64,000 nucleotides of DNA from Onchidella celtica (lineage: Eukaryota > Mollusca > Gastropoda > Systellommatophora > Onchidiidae): the NCBI GenBank assembly GCA_963931925.1, contig OZ007570.1, positions 68,849,714 through 68,913,713 of the forward strand, given 5' to 3'. The notes under the pieces are model-generated. The model was not told where the DNA came from, ran no database searches, and was given only the letters and a program-made list of their open reading frames with translations. The position numbers and the translations under genes were made by a program. Positions 12,471-22,987 of the stretch are shown in pieces (positions within the stretch are counted from its first letter, which is position 1; every line of letters begins with the position of its first letter).

Positions 12471-12579
12471 AAAAACAAAAACAAAAAAACAGCCTGATTT
12501 TTTTGCCACCCGACTGTCTACCGGGAAGAGGAAATGATTGACGGATGACTTGTCTTTGAACTTTTCCCCGCCGGTGTGA

Positions 12580-12668
12580 CATCCTGGAATATCCCCCATC
12601 CTATTTTAACCCCCCTGATAATCTAGGATATCCTAGAACATCCCCCTCTATTCTAAAGTATCCCCCAG
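12580..12668. repeat. left subterminal array
   Basis: Imperfect units ending in a C run (TGGAATATCCCCC, GGATATCCTAGAACATCCCCC and CTAAAGTATCCCCC) follow the left TIR. They mirror the right-hand array at 14867-15045. Confidence 0.6.
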
Positions 12669-12688
12669 CTAGATTTCACTTTCTTTAG

Positions 12689-13075
12689 CAGTGGTTCTGG
12701 CAATTGCCCCACAGACTCCAAATTTTCTTCCATCGCCCACTTTTTCCCCTATTTCCAAGGGAAAAAAGACAACAAACATGTTGATGATACAATATAAAGC
12801 AGAAACCCTTCTTTGTCAAATGCACTAAACCAAAAAAAAAAAACCTTTTCTGTTCATCAAACCCATCTAAGCATGATGTAAGAGAAGTCAATGACTGTTA
12901 TGTATTTGCCCCCAAATCGCTCTTCATTCTGGTTCCCCTAAACTTCCATATAGCCCCCGTTCCTCTTTTTCTCCCACTTGTCGCCCTTTTCTTCGTTTCC
13001 TCCCCTCCCCTTCCCCCCCTGGAAATGAGAATGACGTCACCAGGGGGCTGATATCGCCCACGTTGAGAATCACTG
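12689..13075. mobile_element. hAT-type MITE, 387 bp
   Basis: The ends are CAGTGGTTCTGG (12689) and, reversed, CAGTGATTCTCAACG (ending 13075); both are typical hAT termini. The flanking 8-mers TTCTTTAG (12681-12688) and TTCTAAAG (13076-13083) match at 6 of 8 positions, consistent with an aged 8-bp hAT target-site duplication. The interior has no transposase, so it is non-autonomous. It lies inside the 12569-15058 element and is therefore younger than it. Confidence 0.75.
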
Positions 13076-13089
13076 TTCTAAAGTTTTAC

Positions 13090-14590
13090 TGACATCACTG
13101 GCGGGGTTGCAGACATTCAAGGTCATTAAGTCACACTGCCTATCCCATGAAGGCTGACAAAATGCAGTATGTGCATTGTAACAAGTAGGGAAAAACATTT
13201 GTTGCGGCGTGGACTAAAGGTATATTAATCCAGCACCCCCTTTCACATTAATTGCTGATTGTGTCCTGCTGCATTGACAGAAGTACTTCCAGGAAATGAG
13301 GTGGGGGTGATAGGGAGAAGGAGGACGCACAAGAGTTTTATGCTATCATTATGTAATGGAATGATGGACTTCCAAGGAGGGAAGAAAAGGTGGTGTGACC
13401 CGTAGAAAGGAAAGGTAATCTCAGATGAGGCTGAAAGATGGAACATTTTTAAGGATTAAAACCAGGATGCAATTCCCTGTAATCCATAACTTTTTTAAAG
13501 GATCTCTTACTCAGAACACGCTAAGTCTGTAAAAAGATCGGGAAGGCAAAAAAATTTGGGACTAGATCTATAAAACTGCTTGAATGGGATGGGCTGCTTG
13601 TCACTTAACAGATCTTCACCTCGACTTATATGTGTATCCCCGAATGATCCAAGAATCCGGATTTTTTCCCCAACTGTCTCGAATCTGCATTGTCTTTGGA
13701 AGTTGATTGAATCCATTCTTAGCACTGCGCCCCTGATTAGGAAGTTTTGTCCATGAGACCCAAAAACAGGACGTCTGTAGGTTTTGATGACTATTTCTCA
13801 TGTAAACTAGAAACAGACTCTTCCTGTTGATGCTGCCATTTGCTCGGCTTTGGTGACAGACTACTTGCAACATACATTAGAGGATTGATAACAAAGACGT
13901 CTGGGGACGCTGAGCCAATTACATCTTCGAACTTGGGCAGCCAGTCCTTGGAGCTGTTGAGAATATTTCTGAGATGGATGTGTGACTAAATGCAATGGAG
14001 AGGGGTCAAGTCGGCTGGCTTCTCCAAATGGCAGCTCTCAGGACTGACGACAGTGATAGACTTTCCTGAAGCTTCAGTAACATCCTCCACAATGTTGCTT
14101 CGAAGTTCTATCAAAGTTTGCAAATCCCTCATCAGCACTGGTTTGGTTACTGCTGTGTCACTATGTTTGACGTGCAATAATTAGTTCTTTAACACTCCTC
14201 TTGTCCCGTGAAGACAACAACTTGCTACCGAAGAGTTTATATGACCTCTTTGCTTGCTACCGACTGTGCTGTACAGACAGTATTTTCCATGAGGTAGTCC
14301 CTCAAAAACTTGGAAATTACACCTAAGGTGCTTTATCAAAGGATACACATTTCTGTCGAAGCATAGCCTTCTATATGATGAGAACTTTAAGATCACAAGT
14401 GGCCGCTTAAGATTATATCTCGACTTCATTTTGTGCCAGCTTCGATTCGGTGTTGTCAATTTTAGCACGCTGGTGCATTGTCCTTTCCTTTTTCTCCTCA
14501 CAATAAAGAATGGGTGCCCTGGTTGTCATTGCTCCATACACAGTCCACCCCTGAATTTAATCTCTTTAATTACTACTACTAAAAGCTCCA
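13090..14590 (-). other. interior of the unknown TIR element, unassigned ORF fragments
   Basis: The minus strand holds several broken protein-like stretches, for example LMRDLQTLIELRSNIVEDV near 14110 and DWLPKFEDVIGSASPDVFV near 13920, in more than one frame. They may be remains of the element's own protein. I do not recognise the family. Confidence 0.3.
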
Positions 14591-14866
14591 GAAAAGGGTA
14601 TGGTTGATGGACTGGAGGAGAAAGATTTATGCCCCTAGTCCAAATCTAAGGGTCGGCTTAAAACGCATGTTAAGTCACACTCACACTTTGTAAATGTGTA
14701 TTTTTTGTGCGTGTGGCCGAGAAAGATTGTATAATAAATAGAAATGCACACGAAGAAAAGGGGGGGGGGCGCGGGGGAAGGCTGCCCAAAGACAAACAAA
14801 AAAAAGGTGGGGGGTAATTTGTAACGGGGGGATAAAATAGGATGCCTAGTACCCATTGACCACTAT

Positions 14867-15045
14867 CCCCCATCCTATTTTAACCCCGGGGGATAAACTG
14901 TTATAGAGGGGGATATTCTAGAATATCCGGGGGGATAAAGCAGAATATTCCAGAATATCCGGGGGTTATTCTAGGATATCCTAGAGTATCCGGGGGATAT
15001 TTTGAAATATCAGGGGGGATAGATTTTGGGGGGGATACTCTGGGA
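14867..15045. repeat. right subterminal array of near-palindromes
   Basis: Tandem units of about 25 bases, such as ATATTCTAGAATATCCGGGG and ATATTCCAGAATATCCGGGG, each end in a G run. The palindromic core around TCTAGA varies between units. It is the inverted counterpart of the array at 12580-12668 and may bind the element's transposase. Confidence 0.65.
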
Positions 15046-15332
15046 TACCACACCGGCGATAAAATACCCGTTTACAAACTTATTCAAAATTACATCGCAT
15101 CGTAAAAATAATATCAATTTCGGAATCAGCGTATCAAAACTATTTTAATGACTGGCGAGTGACTCTTTTTATTGAATGTTTTTTTTTAATAAAAAAAAGT
15201 CTATTTTTATCTTTCATGATTCCCTTGCCATCTTGTTGTTTTTTTTTTTACCGCTCTTGGAGTGTACTGAAGTGCTGTTCTTGTGCTGTCCTTGTAGGTC
15301 TTTCCTTGTGTTTTTATTTGATGAAAATACAA

Positions 15333-15610
15333 TTTACATTGTGGCGTCATGGTGCAAAGAATCAATTCAATTCATCGAAATCTACCATTCTACGGAGTGC
15401 TTGTGGAAAATCAAGTCAAAATACTACAGTAATACATTTTTAAAGAGAAACAGCGTTTGAAAAACGTGTCGAATTTTGTAAACAGTTTGATGCCCAAAGC
15501 AAAAAGGGATACCGTATCAAAGAAAGTAAATAATCTCTGGAGTGCATTCAGGAAAGAACTTAAAAGGCAGGAGCAGTCAAAGTTGTCAGGCTCCACCGTG
15601 ATGAGATTTC
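15333..15610 (+). pseudogene. MADF-domain fragment with one frameshift
   Basis: MADF domains are DNA-binding modules related to Myb, found in animal transcription factors and beside some transposases. The reading gives SIQFIEIYHSTECLWKIKSK, then YYSNTFLKRN, and after a +1 shift near 15455 gives VSNFVNSLMPKAKRDT and VSKKVNNLWSAFRKELKRQE, ending in a Ser-Gly turn. The order and spacing (aromatic 'FIE-Y', 'C-LW', 'YSN', 'V--KVNNLW--FRKEL') fit one domain of about 85 residues. Beyond SGS the sequence becomes unrelated and stops at about 15648. It could be an exon of a decayed gene or a transposon-borne MADF protein. Confidence 0.6.
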
Positions 15611-15764
15611 CACTGTTTAGAGGGTTTTTTGTGTGTGTGCTTGTGTGATCCGGATCGCATTCAGTTTGATCGTTGGGTGTAATACTAATAGCAAACCATT
15701 CTTTACGATCGGCCGCAGGCCAAAATGTGTCCGTATTAAGTGTAAAGTGTAATAACCGCTTGAA

Positions 15765-16105
15765 TTTGTAACATACGGATATTCCCCATGTGGTTATGTA
15801 CGAAACGGATAACAAGAGAAGAGGCATTCTAAAAGTCGGTCACGGACATGCAGGATTCTCGGTGTGCCGTGGCAGTTTGCGCCCTTCTCAACTTCATCAT
15901 TTTAACCGACAAAAAGGAAGCCCGCAAGACTGAATCTCAGCCGACAAAGCTTTTGTTGTGGTTTTATAGGTGTGTTTCATAGTCATTCTTTTACTGATCT
16001 GTCAACGAATTGTTTCCACAGCCACAAAGGTAAGAGTACACCTTTACGTCTTTCTATGTGTTATGATGTTCTGTAAAAGTTAAGGCTCAGCGGTTAAAAA
16101 GTCCA
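15765..16105 (+). repeat. dispersed repeat family R1, copy 1
   Basis: The copy runs from a TTGTAACATACGG block to AGTTAAGGCTCAGCGGTTAA. The last 150 bases match 30470-30620 almost base for base. More diverged copies lie at 29318-29560, 33100-33260 and 49910-49970. No coding potential is evident. It may be a non-autonomous transposon or a retroelement UTR. Confidence 0.65.
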
Positions 16106-16134
16106 AGAATGCAAAAAAGATATTTTCTATAACA

Positions 16135-17520
16135 CAGCTGATCGAAACACTGTCGTTATATAATAATAAGATAATATGTGGGGACTTTAATATCGTTCGG
16201 GATAATAACCTAGATATAGTTGTTGGAGAGCCACTATGATCCAAGGGAAACTTGCCAGCTGCAAAAGATGGCTGACATGCTGGACGTTCGACTCGTGGCG
16301 TTGCTATCATAGGGCCGAAAAGGGCCAGAACACCTTCCATAGCCAGAAGGTTGGATTATATATTTTGTGATAACAATCTATTAGCCCACATCGAAAATGA
16401 TTGTCTTGAAATTATTACACTCAGTGACCGCAAAGGGGTAATAGCAAAAAATATGTACTGCGGCATTTAGAAAAGGACCATCAATCTGGAAATTCAACAA
16501 CTCCCTGCTGAAAGATGATAATTTCTTCCTGGAAATGAATATGGTCATTGAAGTCTTTATTCGGGACAACTTAGAGCTTGAACCGACTGTTAATTCTTAA
16601 AACAAAACTTAAAAGTATTTCTCTTATACAAAGCAAGAGGGGCCCAGATAAGATCAAGAGTTAAGTGGATAGAGGAGGGCGAAAAGAACACAAAATACTT
16701 CCTATCGTTAGAAAAGCGGAAGAGGATTGTAAACACTATATAATGAACTAAGGATAAACACCTTCAAAAAACCATTAAAAACATTGAATCAGATCCGACA
16801 GTTTTTTGAAAACTTGTATAAGAAAGACAGCGCAGAAACCGATGTAAAGTCATTATTGAATAGCTTTTTAGAAAATATTGAATACCCAGAAATGGATGAA
16901 AGTGAAAAAGAAATAATGGAAGAAAATATTACAAGAGAAGAACTTGGATAAGCACTATTTAAACTTAATAATGAGTCACCACGTGGGAGTGATGGACTGA
17001 CAACTCCCTTCTACAAGTCTTTCTGGTGACTACTTAAAACATTGCTGTGGGAGAGCCGATCGTACTCAGTGATAAAGGGAGAGCTTACGACAATGCAATA
17101 AAGGGGCATAATTACACTGCTGCATAAGAGAAACAACTTAGAGAGAAATAATATAAATAACTGGAGACCAGTGAGTCTTACTAACACAGATTACACAATT
17201 TATAATTATCTATATCCATCTTTCTTTTCCAAAAGCTCACTCCACAGAAATTGATAGTGCCTTCTCTCGTCTTTAAAAAGAATTTCGTTTCTGCTTATTA
17301 CTTTTGGCAAAGAAAGATTCTACATGTTCAGGCAGTTTACGGGCTCTCTCAATTGCTTCCCTAATCATGTACTTTGTGACTGTTTAATAATTCCCTCCGG
17401 TTTTAGCGCTAAATATCAAATCATACTAATAGCCAAATTATGTGTAAGTAAGATGAAATATGGAACCATGAATAACGTTTTCCACATCTTTGAAATAGAA
17501 TGGAAGAATAAGGAGCATTA
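16135..17520 (+). mobile_element. internally deleted, decayed L1/Tx1-like LINE ORF2 relic
   Basis: Translated pieces line up with the ORF2 at 4231-7953: CGDFNIVRDNNLDI and RRLDYIF (endonuclease), ARGAQIRSRVKWIEEGEK at about 16630, PRGSDGLTTPFYKSFW, and NNWRPVSLTNTDYTI near 17160. The next matching part is the extreme C-terminus, ILIAKLCVSKMKYGTMNN, near 17430-17480. The RT catalytic core and C-terminal zinc motif between these points are missing. Many stops and frame changes are present. It is on the opposite strand to the intact copy, and the two are diverged enough to be separate lineages or very old relatives. Confidence 0.85.
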
Positions 17521-17974
17521 ATGGAATAACTATTTTATACAGACACGTTTTCTTTGATTATTTGGGTGCCGTGAGAAGTTTCAGTGCCCCTAACTCATCT
17601 CCGGTTTCATCAGACTGGGACTACTTGACATCATCGGATAATCAGCCGCCAGTATCTAGAACGTGATCGTCGTTTATGACATATTAAAAAGTTGTGTCTT
17701 GCAGAGTGTGAACAGAGATAATGTAGATAGCGGATGAAAGTGAAATAAAAGAAAAAAAAAGACCAATGATGAAAGGAGAAAAAATAATAGGAAACCAAAT
17801 ATTCCAAAGTGCATGAAGTAAAAGTTAGATTTAATACAAGACAAGTGCTCCTATTATTATTATCATACTGATAGCTTAGACAATATAAACACATTTTCTG
17901 AGGGGATGGGGGTGTATTCCCTTACCTTTTTTTTTTTTTTTTTCTTGAACTGAAGAACAAAATCGTCAGCTGAT

Positions 17975-18026
17975 AATGAAAAAACCTAAAGGATTCGAGA
18001 ACAGCGGACAACAAAGTATTCACTAC
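17975..18026. repeat. 52-bp direct repeat flanking the solo LTR, left copy
   Basis: The block from AATGAAAAAACC to TATTCACTAC recurs at 19119-19170 with few differences. It predates the LTR insertion, because the LTR has its own 5-bp duplication inside the interval. Confidence 0.65.
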
Positions 18027-18028
18027 AC

Positions 18029-18948
18029 TGTCACAAATCCCAGACTGGGAGATGTAATAAGTTATGACAGGACAACAATCACGAACAAACAAGTTAACAC
18101 TTAACAGAACAATCCATCAGACTCACACATTTATTAAACATAATTATACATATAATAGCGCAATTACATACATTATATTATTGAAATCAACTGCCGTACA
18201 ACGGCCTTATTCTCACACACACTCTCCCTCGGATCCACAATCCGGTAGTTACTCCTAAAGGCACTTCGGCCTCAGCCTCTCCCCTCAGGGTCTTAATAGC
18301 ACATTAATAATTCACTGGCACCGCAGTCTCCCAATATCACCTTCTTATTGTCATACACCTTAGCATTCCCCTAGCACCTCAGCAGGGCAATAACACATTA
18401 TTATTTCCATAGCCCTCAACATGGCAACAACATAGTATCAGTTCACTAGCCTATCAACATGGCAACAATATAGTATCTCAGTCACTCTCATATCTACGTT
18501 CCTGTCCGTGGCCTGACTGCCACGACTTTATGTGCCTCTACTGTCCTGCACTGACAGCCTCACTTCTGGCCTATGTGTGGCCTCCGGCCCTATGCTGGCC
18601 TATCCCCTGTGCTCATCGAGGTGGCTCTGCGGCCCGTCCCCGACACCAGTCATAACTGGAAAGACTCTCACTAGTCTTCTCGACTGCTTCCCTTTATGTC
18701 CGCCCGATGGGCTCCTATTCACAGGTCCGATCCGTAGGACCTTCTAACTTGCAGTGATAGTAATCCAGCGCTTTCGCCTCATTCAGACTTCCACACCACT
18801 CATACACGCACGCTTTTCCCACTTGTCTGCATGAGTTATTTTTACTCTTCCCCTTTCACGTCTTTTCCTATCCGTCTGTCGTGAGCTCTTCTTATTCTAC
18901 ACCCGCTCTGTAGCAATCCCCTTAATTGCACTCACTCCACTCGTGACA
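18029..18948 (-). mobile_element. solo LTR, 920 bp, with perfect TACAC target-site duplication
   Basis: The sequence opens TGTCAC (18029) and closes GTGACA (18948), an inverted TG...CA pair. It is flanked on both sides by TACAC (18024-18028 and 18949-18953). No internal retroelement coding sequence is present, so this is a solo LTR left by recombination between two LTRs. A reversed AATAAA at 18130-18135 suggests minus-strand orientation. It contains short internal duplications around CAACATGGCAACAA (18419 and 18456). Confidence 0.85.
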
Positions 18949-19118
18949 TACACTATTATCTATTATCTATACTTTCGGTAAATCTGAACAGATCTTTTGT
19001 TAACGTATATTCATTAATATTTTGTCTTATTCATCCATTATTTTTAGTTGCTGGAAGCACATGTAAAACGTGAAAACGGATTATATACCATTGGATGTAA
19101 CTGAATTACAAAACTGAC

Positions 19119-19170
19119 AATGAAAAAATCTAAAGGGTTCGAGAACAGCTGGCAACAAAGTATTCACTAC
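19119..19170. repeat. 52-bp direct repeat, right copy
   Basis: Partner of 17975-18026. Long C runs follow at 19209-19245. Confidence 0.65.
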
Positions 19171-19823
19171 TGGACACTGCTAGATTACATGGCAGAAGCC
19201 CAGTGGGTATGATCCCTCCCCCCCCCACCCCCCACCCCCCCCCCCAAAAGACAACAAAAACTGTGTATTTATTTATTTACTTGTCTACGTACTTCAGTAT
19301 ATTTATCTATTTTAAACCCTTTTACCTCTTTATCTCTTACCTAGGAATATTTTTACTTTTGTAATTCCTATCTAATCTTATATACTTATTAAATATTCAT
19401 TTATTAGACTTGCAGAAAGAATAACTTTATAACAATCTGAACAAACTTAATAGCAGTATCTAATTTCTGAATCATGCACAGAATGAAAACACTACAATTT
19501 GCATTTCAATCTGAGCCCCCCTTGCCCCCCCCCCCCAAAAAAAAAATTCAACAATAACACAAACAAAAACAACATCATCAACAACAACGACCTCAATATC
19601 ATATCGTTACCTTCACCATTCCAATATTTAACCCTCGCCGTAGATCGGGGGTCATTAGAGACCCCACGCCCTCTAAAATGTGCTCTCATTAATTCAATTT
19701 TAGTTCCAGGAGCTCGATACTCATGTATTCCTCAATGACTTCATCGCCCATCCACACACATATTCAAAATTAAAAAGCATTGGAATCTTTGCTTACCATT
19801 GCACTTGCATTTCTAATACCCTT

Positions 19824-19927
19824 TCCCGTACATTGCGGGGTCTGTCCCGACCCCATGTTTTATATAGCAAAATATTCTTCATTCCTTCCCGTACGTCGTG
19901 GGGTTTGACATGACCCCACATTTTATA
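19824..19927. promoter_or_regulatory. piggyBac left subterminal motifs, two copies
   Basis: Two units, 19824-19860 and 19888-19927, share CCCGTAC, then GGGGT, a short spacer, and GACCCCA, then TTTTATA. The inner part is an interrupted palindrome. Their inverted counterparts lie at the other end of the element, as expected for transposase binding sites. Confidence 0.65.
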
Positions 19928-20299
19928 CAGCATTTTATTTTCACCACTCGATGCCACGACGCAGTTCTATGCTGAGCTGTATGCTGCTCGCTCAACGGGG
20001 CTGACCATACACGTGACCCTTCAGTCAATGACAACTTTGCAGGACTGATGGACATGACATAACAGGTCAACGAAAGTGTCGAGGCCCAGAATGTCTGATA
20101 TCATTGACTGAGTGATTGCTACAGAAAAAACTGTCAAAAGTGTGTTAACTTCTAGTTCTACGGAAACAGAATTTCAGAATTCCATAGCAATTTCAAGGTG
20201 AGTAGGCCTAACCACATAAAAGTAATAAAACTCATTATTGTATAAACATCCATACTTTATGGGTTGTTTTTTTCAAATGTACAATGTAGTTAGTGTTTA

Positions 20300-20378
20300 T
20301 TGTATTGGGTCTATTGTAAAACGCTTTGAGATGCTCTTTTCGACATTTCAAGCGCTGTACAAATTTTTATTATTATTA
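20300..20378 (+). mobile_element. SINE 3' tail fragment
   Basis: The block contains TTGTAAAACGCTTTGAGATG and CAAGCGCTGTACAAAT followed by a TTATTATTA tail. This matches the 'cgctttgag ... gcgctatataaat' tail of many animal SINEs. No tRNA-like head is visible upstream. It forms the immediate left flank of the Helitron terminus. Confidence 0.6.
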
Positions 20379-20504
20379 CTAGACCATGAACCCGTTCTAC
20401 GAACGGGTATTACGAAAGTAATCATTTGGTGTACAGGAAAGACAGAAAGGAAGAAACTTAATACATTCATGTACTGAAGTTTAAAGTAAGGAAACATTTT
20501 ACTC

Positions 20505-21540
20505 ACTTTTTACAACAGGACTTAAGGATACACAACATTGTCGTTTATCCGGTGTCTTTTTCTTGTCGGCATATAGCACAATCTGTAGTTCATCATGTTC
20601 CGCGCAAATATCAAGTGCTGATTGGAAGGACCGTACATAGGAATTACATTTTTTCATCTCCTGTTGAAGATCCTTAAGAATAACCTTGTCCAATTTTTCA
20701 TTGCTGGTGTTGATAGTGGTGTCGACAAAATAAAGCTGTGCATATTTTGGTTCATTAGTTGAGCCCGGAGGAGGTGGCAATAAAGATCATAATCTATGGC
20801 ATAATTTGCCCTGGACTGTGAAGTTAGGATTAAAACCTGGCTGTCGAATTTCGTCACATCCTAAAGATGCTAAGGCTAAAGCACTGTTGTAAGATCTGCT
20901 TTGCTCAACACAGTTTGGTTTAACATCAAAAGCATAATATTTTGCAAGGCTTGGTGGAGGTGGCGGAGGCAAATCAATTTTAATTTTTCCATTTTGGCAA
21001 CAGAAAGTGTTCTTTTCCGATGGCCATCTTAGTGCTCTACAGTAGTCGCAGGAAATGATGGGAGCGCCACATGAGTGCTTTATATTCAACTGTTGAAGAT
21101 GTGCATGTGTTTCCTGAAAAGAGTCTGCGTTACATGCAAGACAGTAAAACAATTCTCCTTTTCTTTTCTGAGTAATTTTCTTAGTCACATTAACAGTTGT
21201 TGGCAAAGCTGGATTGGAAAGATAATCTGCAGATGTAGAGGCAGAGGGGACGGCGACTGTTGGGGGATTGGAATGATAACCTGTAGATGTAGAGGCAGAG
21301 CGGGTGGCGATTGTTGAGGTATTAGTATTGGAAGGATAACCTGTAGACGTAGAGGCAGAGCGGGTGGCAATCGCTGAGGTATTGGAACGATAACCTGTAG
21401 ACGTAGAGGCAGAGCGGGTGGCGACCTTTGACTTTGACTCTTTGAGGTAGACGTAGAGGCGGCAATCGTTGAGGGATTGGGAGGATTATCTGTTGACGTA
21501 CCGGCAGTGATCGTAGATCTAGTTGTAGTTATTTGTCGGG
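20505..21540 (-). pseudogene. Helitron Rep/helicase N-terminal region, frameshifted
   Basis: The minus-strand reading gives the recognised N-terminal block of Helitron-like proteins: C-x2-C Cys pairs (FYCLACNA, ISCDYCRALRW), LPPPPPPSLAKYYAF, SRSYNSALALASLG, FTVQGKLCHR, then after a frame change near 20790 LPPPGSTNEPKYAQLYFVDT, CNSYVRSFQSALDICAEHD and ELQIVLYADK. In intact Helitrons this precedes the HUH replication-initiator domain and a PIF1-like helicase, neither of which follows here. The N-terminus carries Ser/Thr-rich repeats of type ATRSASTSTGY encoded by a minisatellite, with a further frame change near 21440. It is therefore a truncated, non-functional copy. Confidence 0.8.
21226..21470. 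repeat. minisatellite inside the Helitron N-terminal coding region
   Basis: Roughly four units of 51-60 bases share GTAGACGTAGAGGCAGAG and GCGGGTGGCGA. On the minus strand the units keep frame and encode ATRSASTSTGY followed by a Ser/Asn-rich spacer. Confidence 0.75.
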
Positions 21541-21639
21541 TAAGTCGTGGTGGGTCTACTTCACCAGACCTATGTCATTGTTGCATTGTTTTTTTCCGTT
21601 TGGGGGTTAGCCTATTTATGCGAGTATTGCACGACCATG

Positions 21640-21990
21640 ATAAGAAATAGAGATGTAGTCCTATTACCACACAGTGTAAGTACGCAATTTGTGTCTCTCA
21701 CTTTAACCTAAACACATGAAGTTGCAAGTCCACGCTTTAAGTTTAATTTCTTCTCTAGACCATTTCACTTTTCCAAACGTTAAAAGTTAAGTTGCAAGTC
21801 CACCCTTCCTTCTAGACCATTTTCCTTTTCCAACTTTACACTTGAATTCCTTTAACACAGTTTAAGTACACAAATTGTGTCCTTCGCTTTGTTTTTTAGA
21901 TCTAAAACTTTCTAAACCACGTCGAGTTTTAAGCCCACGATTTCATTTCTATCCTCTTTCCAACTTCAACCAACTGAACTGTCCCTCGCT
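21640..21990. repeat. short degenerate direct repeats
   Basis: The block GTTGCAAGTCCAC with a following CTAGACCATTT occurs twice (about 21721 and 21791). A block CACAGT-TAAGTACRCAA also occurs twice (about 21670 and 21858). No gene is evident. The region lies inside the piggyBac element. Confidence 0.45.
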
Positions 21991-22650
21991 TTGTTTTGTT
22001 TACAAAGTTTGACATCCGCTTGGCCGGTTAATTAGTTTGAGAAGCCAAAGCTGAATCAAGAAGAGGCCATAATTTAAATGGCAAGACTCGGTAACTTTAA
22101 TCGCACTTCCTTCGCATTATGTCAAAACAATGTCAGAATAAAAACTCAAAACTACTTTGTTTGATTTTTACAGTATATTTTGAGCAACGGCAAGGACAGG
22201 CTGTACATTTTCTAACTGTGGAAGAAATTCTTAACTGACAGAACGAAAAAAAAAAGGCGCAAAAAAAAATGTCGGCATTGGAGATTGACCCGGAAATGAT
22301 CGTAAAGTAATCGTAGCGACCTTGATATTTTTTTTTCGTTAATTATCTTTTATTATCATATTGTTTTTATCAAATTCTCGCAAAACCATTGATTTGCTGT
22401 GAAAATAAATATGCCCATGCAAATCTTCAGCCAAAATACCATTTATATGGGAAGTTTCATAACTGTATTTTGTGTGGTTTAAGAGTCTATACGATCTAAA
22501 CATTTTGGGCCTAGGTTTATTATAATATGATATATTATATATATGAGTGAGGTACGAGAAAAAGGCATTGCGCTGTGACTGCTGTGCACAGACTTTAGAA
22601 CCGGCCTGGTGGTAATATAAGAACTGTAGCCTATACTGGTATGTAGTATT

Positions 22651-22945
22651 GTGGCGCCAGTGACCTAGTGGCTAGGCTGCCGGACATGAGATCGTGGGGT
22701 CCGGGGTTCAAATCCTTACCGGGGCTGACGACGTATTTTTGGGAAAGGCACTTGACACGATTTGCGCCTGCCTGAGTATAAATGGGGAGGGGACGTACGT
22801 GCCAGAAATGGCTGCTCCCTTGAAGGTTGAGACGGATTTTGGAATGGTTTGGCCTGCCGGGGGAGATAAATATTGTAAAGGACTTTAAGCCTGCTAAATA
22901 AGCAGGGCGGGGGAGCTCTATACATACAATCATCTTTATCCTTAT
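22651..22945 (+). mobile_element. tRNA-derived SINE
   Basis: A tRNA-like head carries an A box TGACCTAGTGG (22661-22671) and a B box GGTTCAAATCC (22705-22715), the internal pol III promoter. It is followed by a core with GGGAAAGGCACTTGACAC that I associate with widespread molluscan SINEs, and a tail with TATTGTAAAGGAC near 22870. It lies just upstream of the piggyBac transposase coding region. Confidence 0.78.
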
Positions 22946-22987
22946 ATTGATATAATTAATACTTTTCTCTTTTACTACATCTTGTTG

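Larger units (their letters stand above)
12569..15058. mobile_element. TIR DNA element of unknown class, 2.5 kb, with subterminal palindrome arrays
   Basis: The left end opens CGCCGGTGTG (12569-12578) and the right end closes with its reverse complement (15049-15058). Similarity continues inward through ATCC, GARTATCC and repeated CCCCC blocks. Each end carries an array of short palindromes of type TATTCTAGAATA separated by runs of five or more C (left) or G (right). A block CATCCTATTTTAACCCC occurs near both ends in the same orientation (about 12597 and 14871). I could not define a target-site duplication, so the superfamily is open. A hAT MITE sits inside at 12689-13075. Confidence 0.62.
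20379..21560 (-). mobile_element. Helitron fragment with intact 3' terminus
   Basis: Read on the minus strand the element ends in GGTCTAG, the CTRR end of Helitrons, followed by T as expected for an A/T target. Just upstream is a hairpin: ACCCGTTC, loop GTA, GAACGGGT (plus-strand 20390-20408), seven bases before CTAG. The coding part upstream is the start of a Helitron Rep/helicase protein, so structure and protein agree. The rest of the Rep/helicase is missing, so this copy is internally deleted. I did not find the 5' TC end. It lies inside the piggyBac element. Confidence 0.8.

Noticed and set aside
22500..22560. Candidate Helitron 5' end (minus-strand TCATATATATAA)
   Set aside because: The preceding base is C rather than the expected A, and the motif is simple AT sequence.
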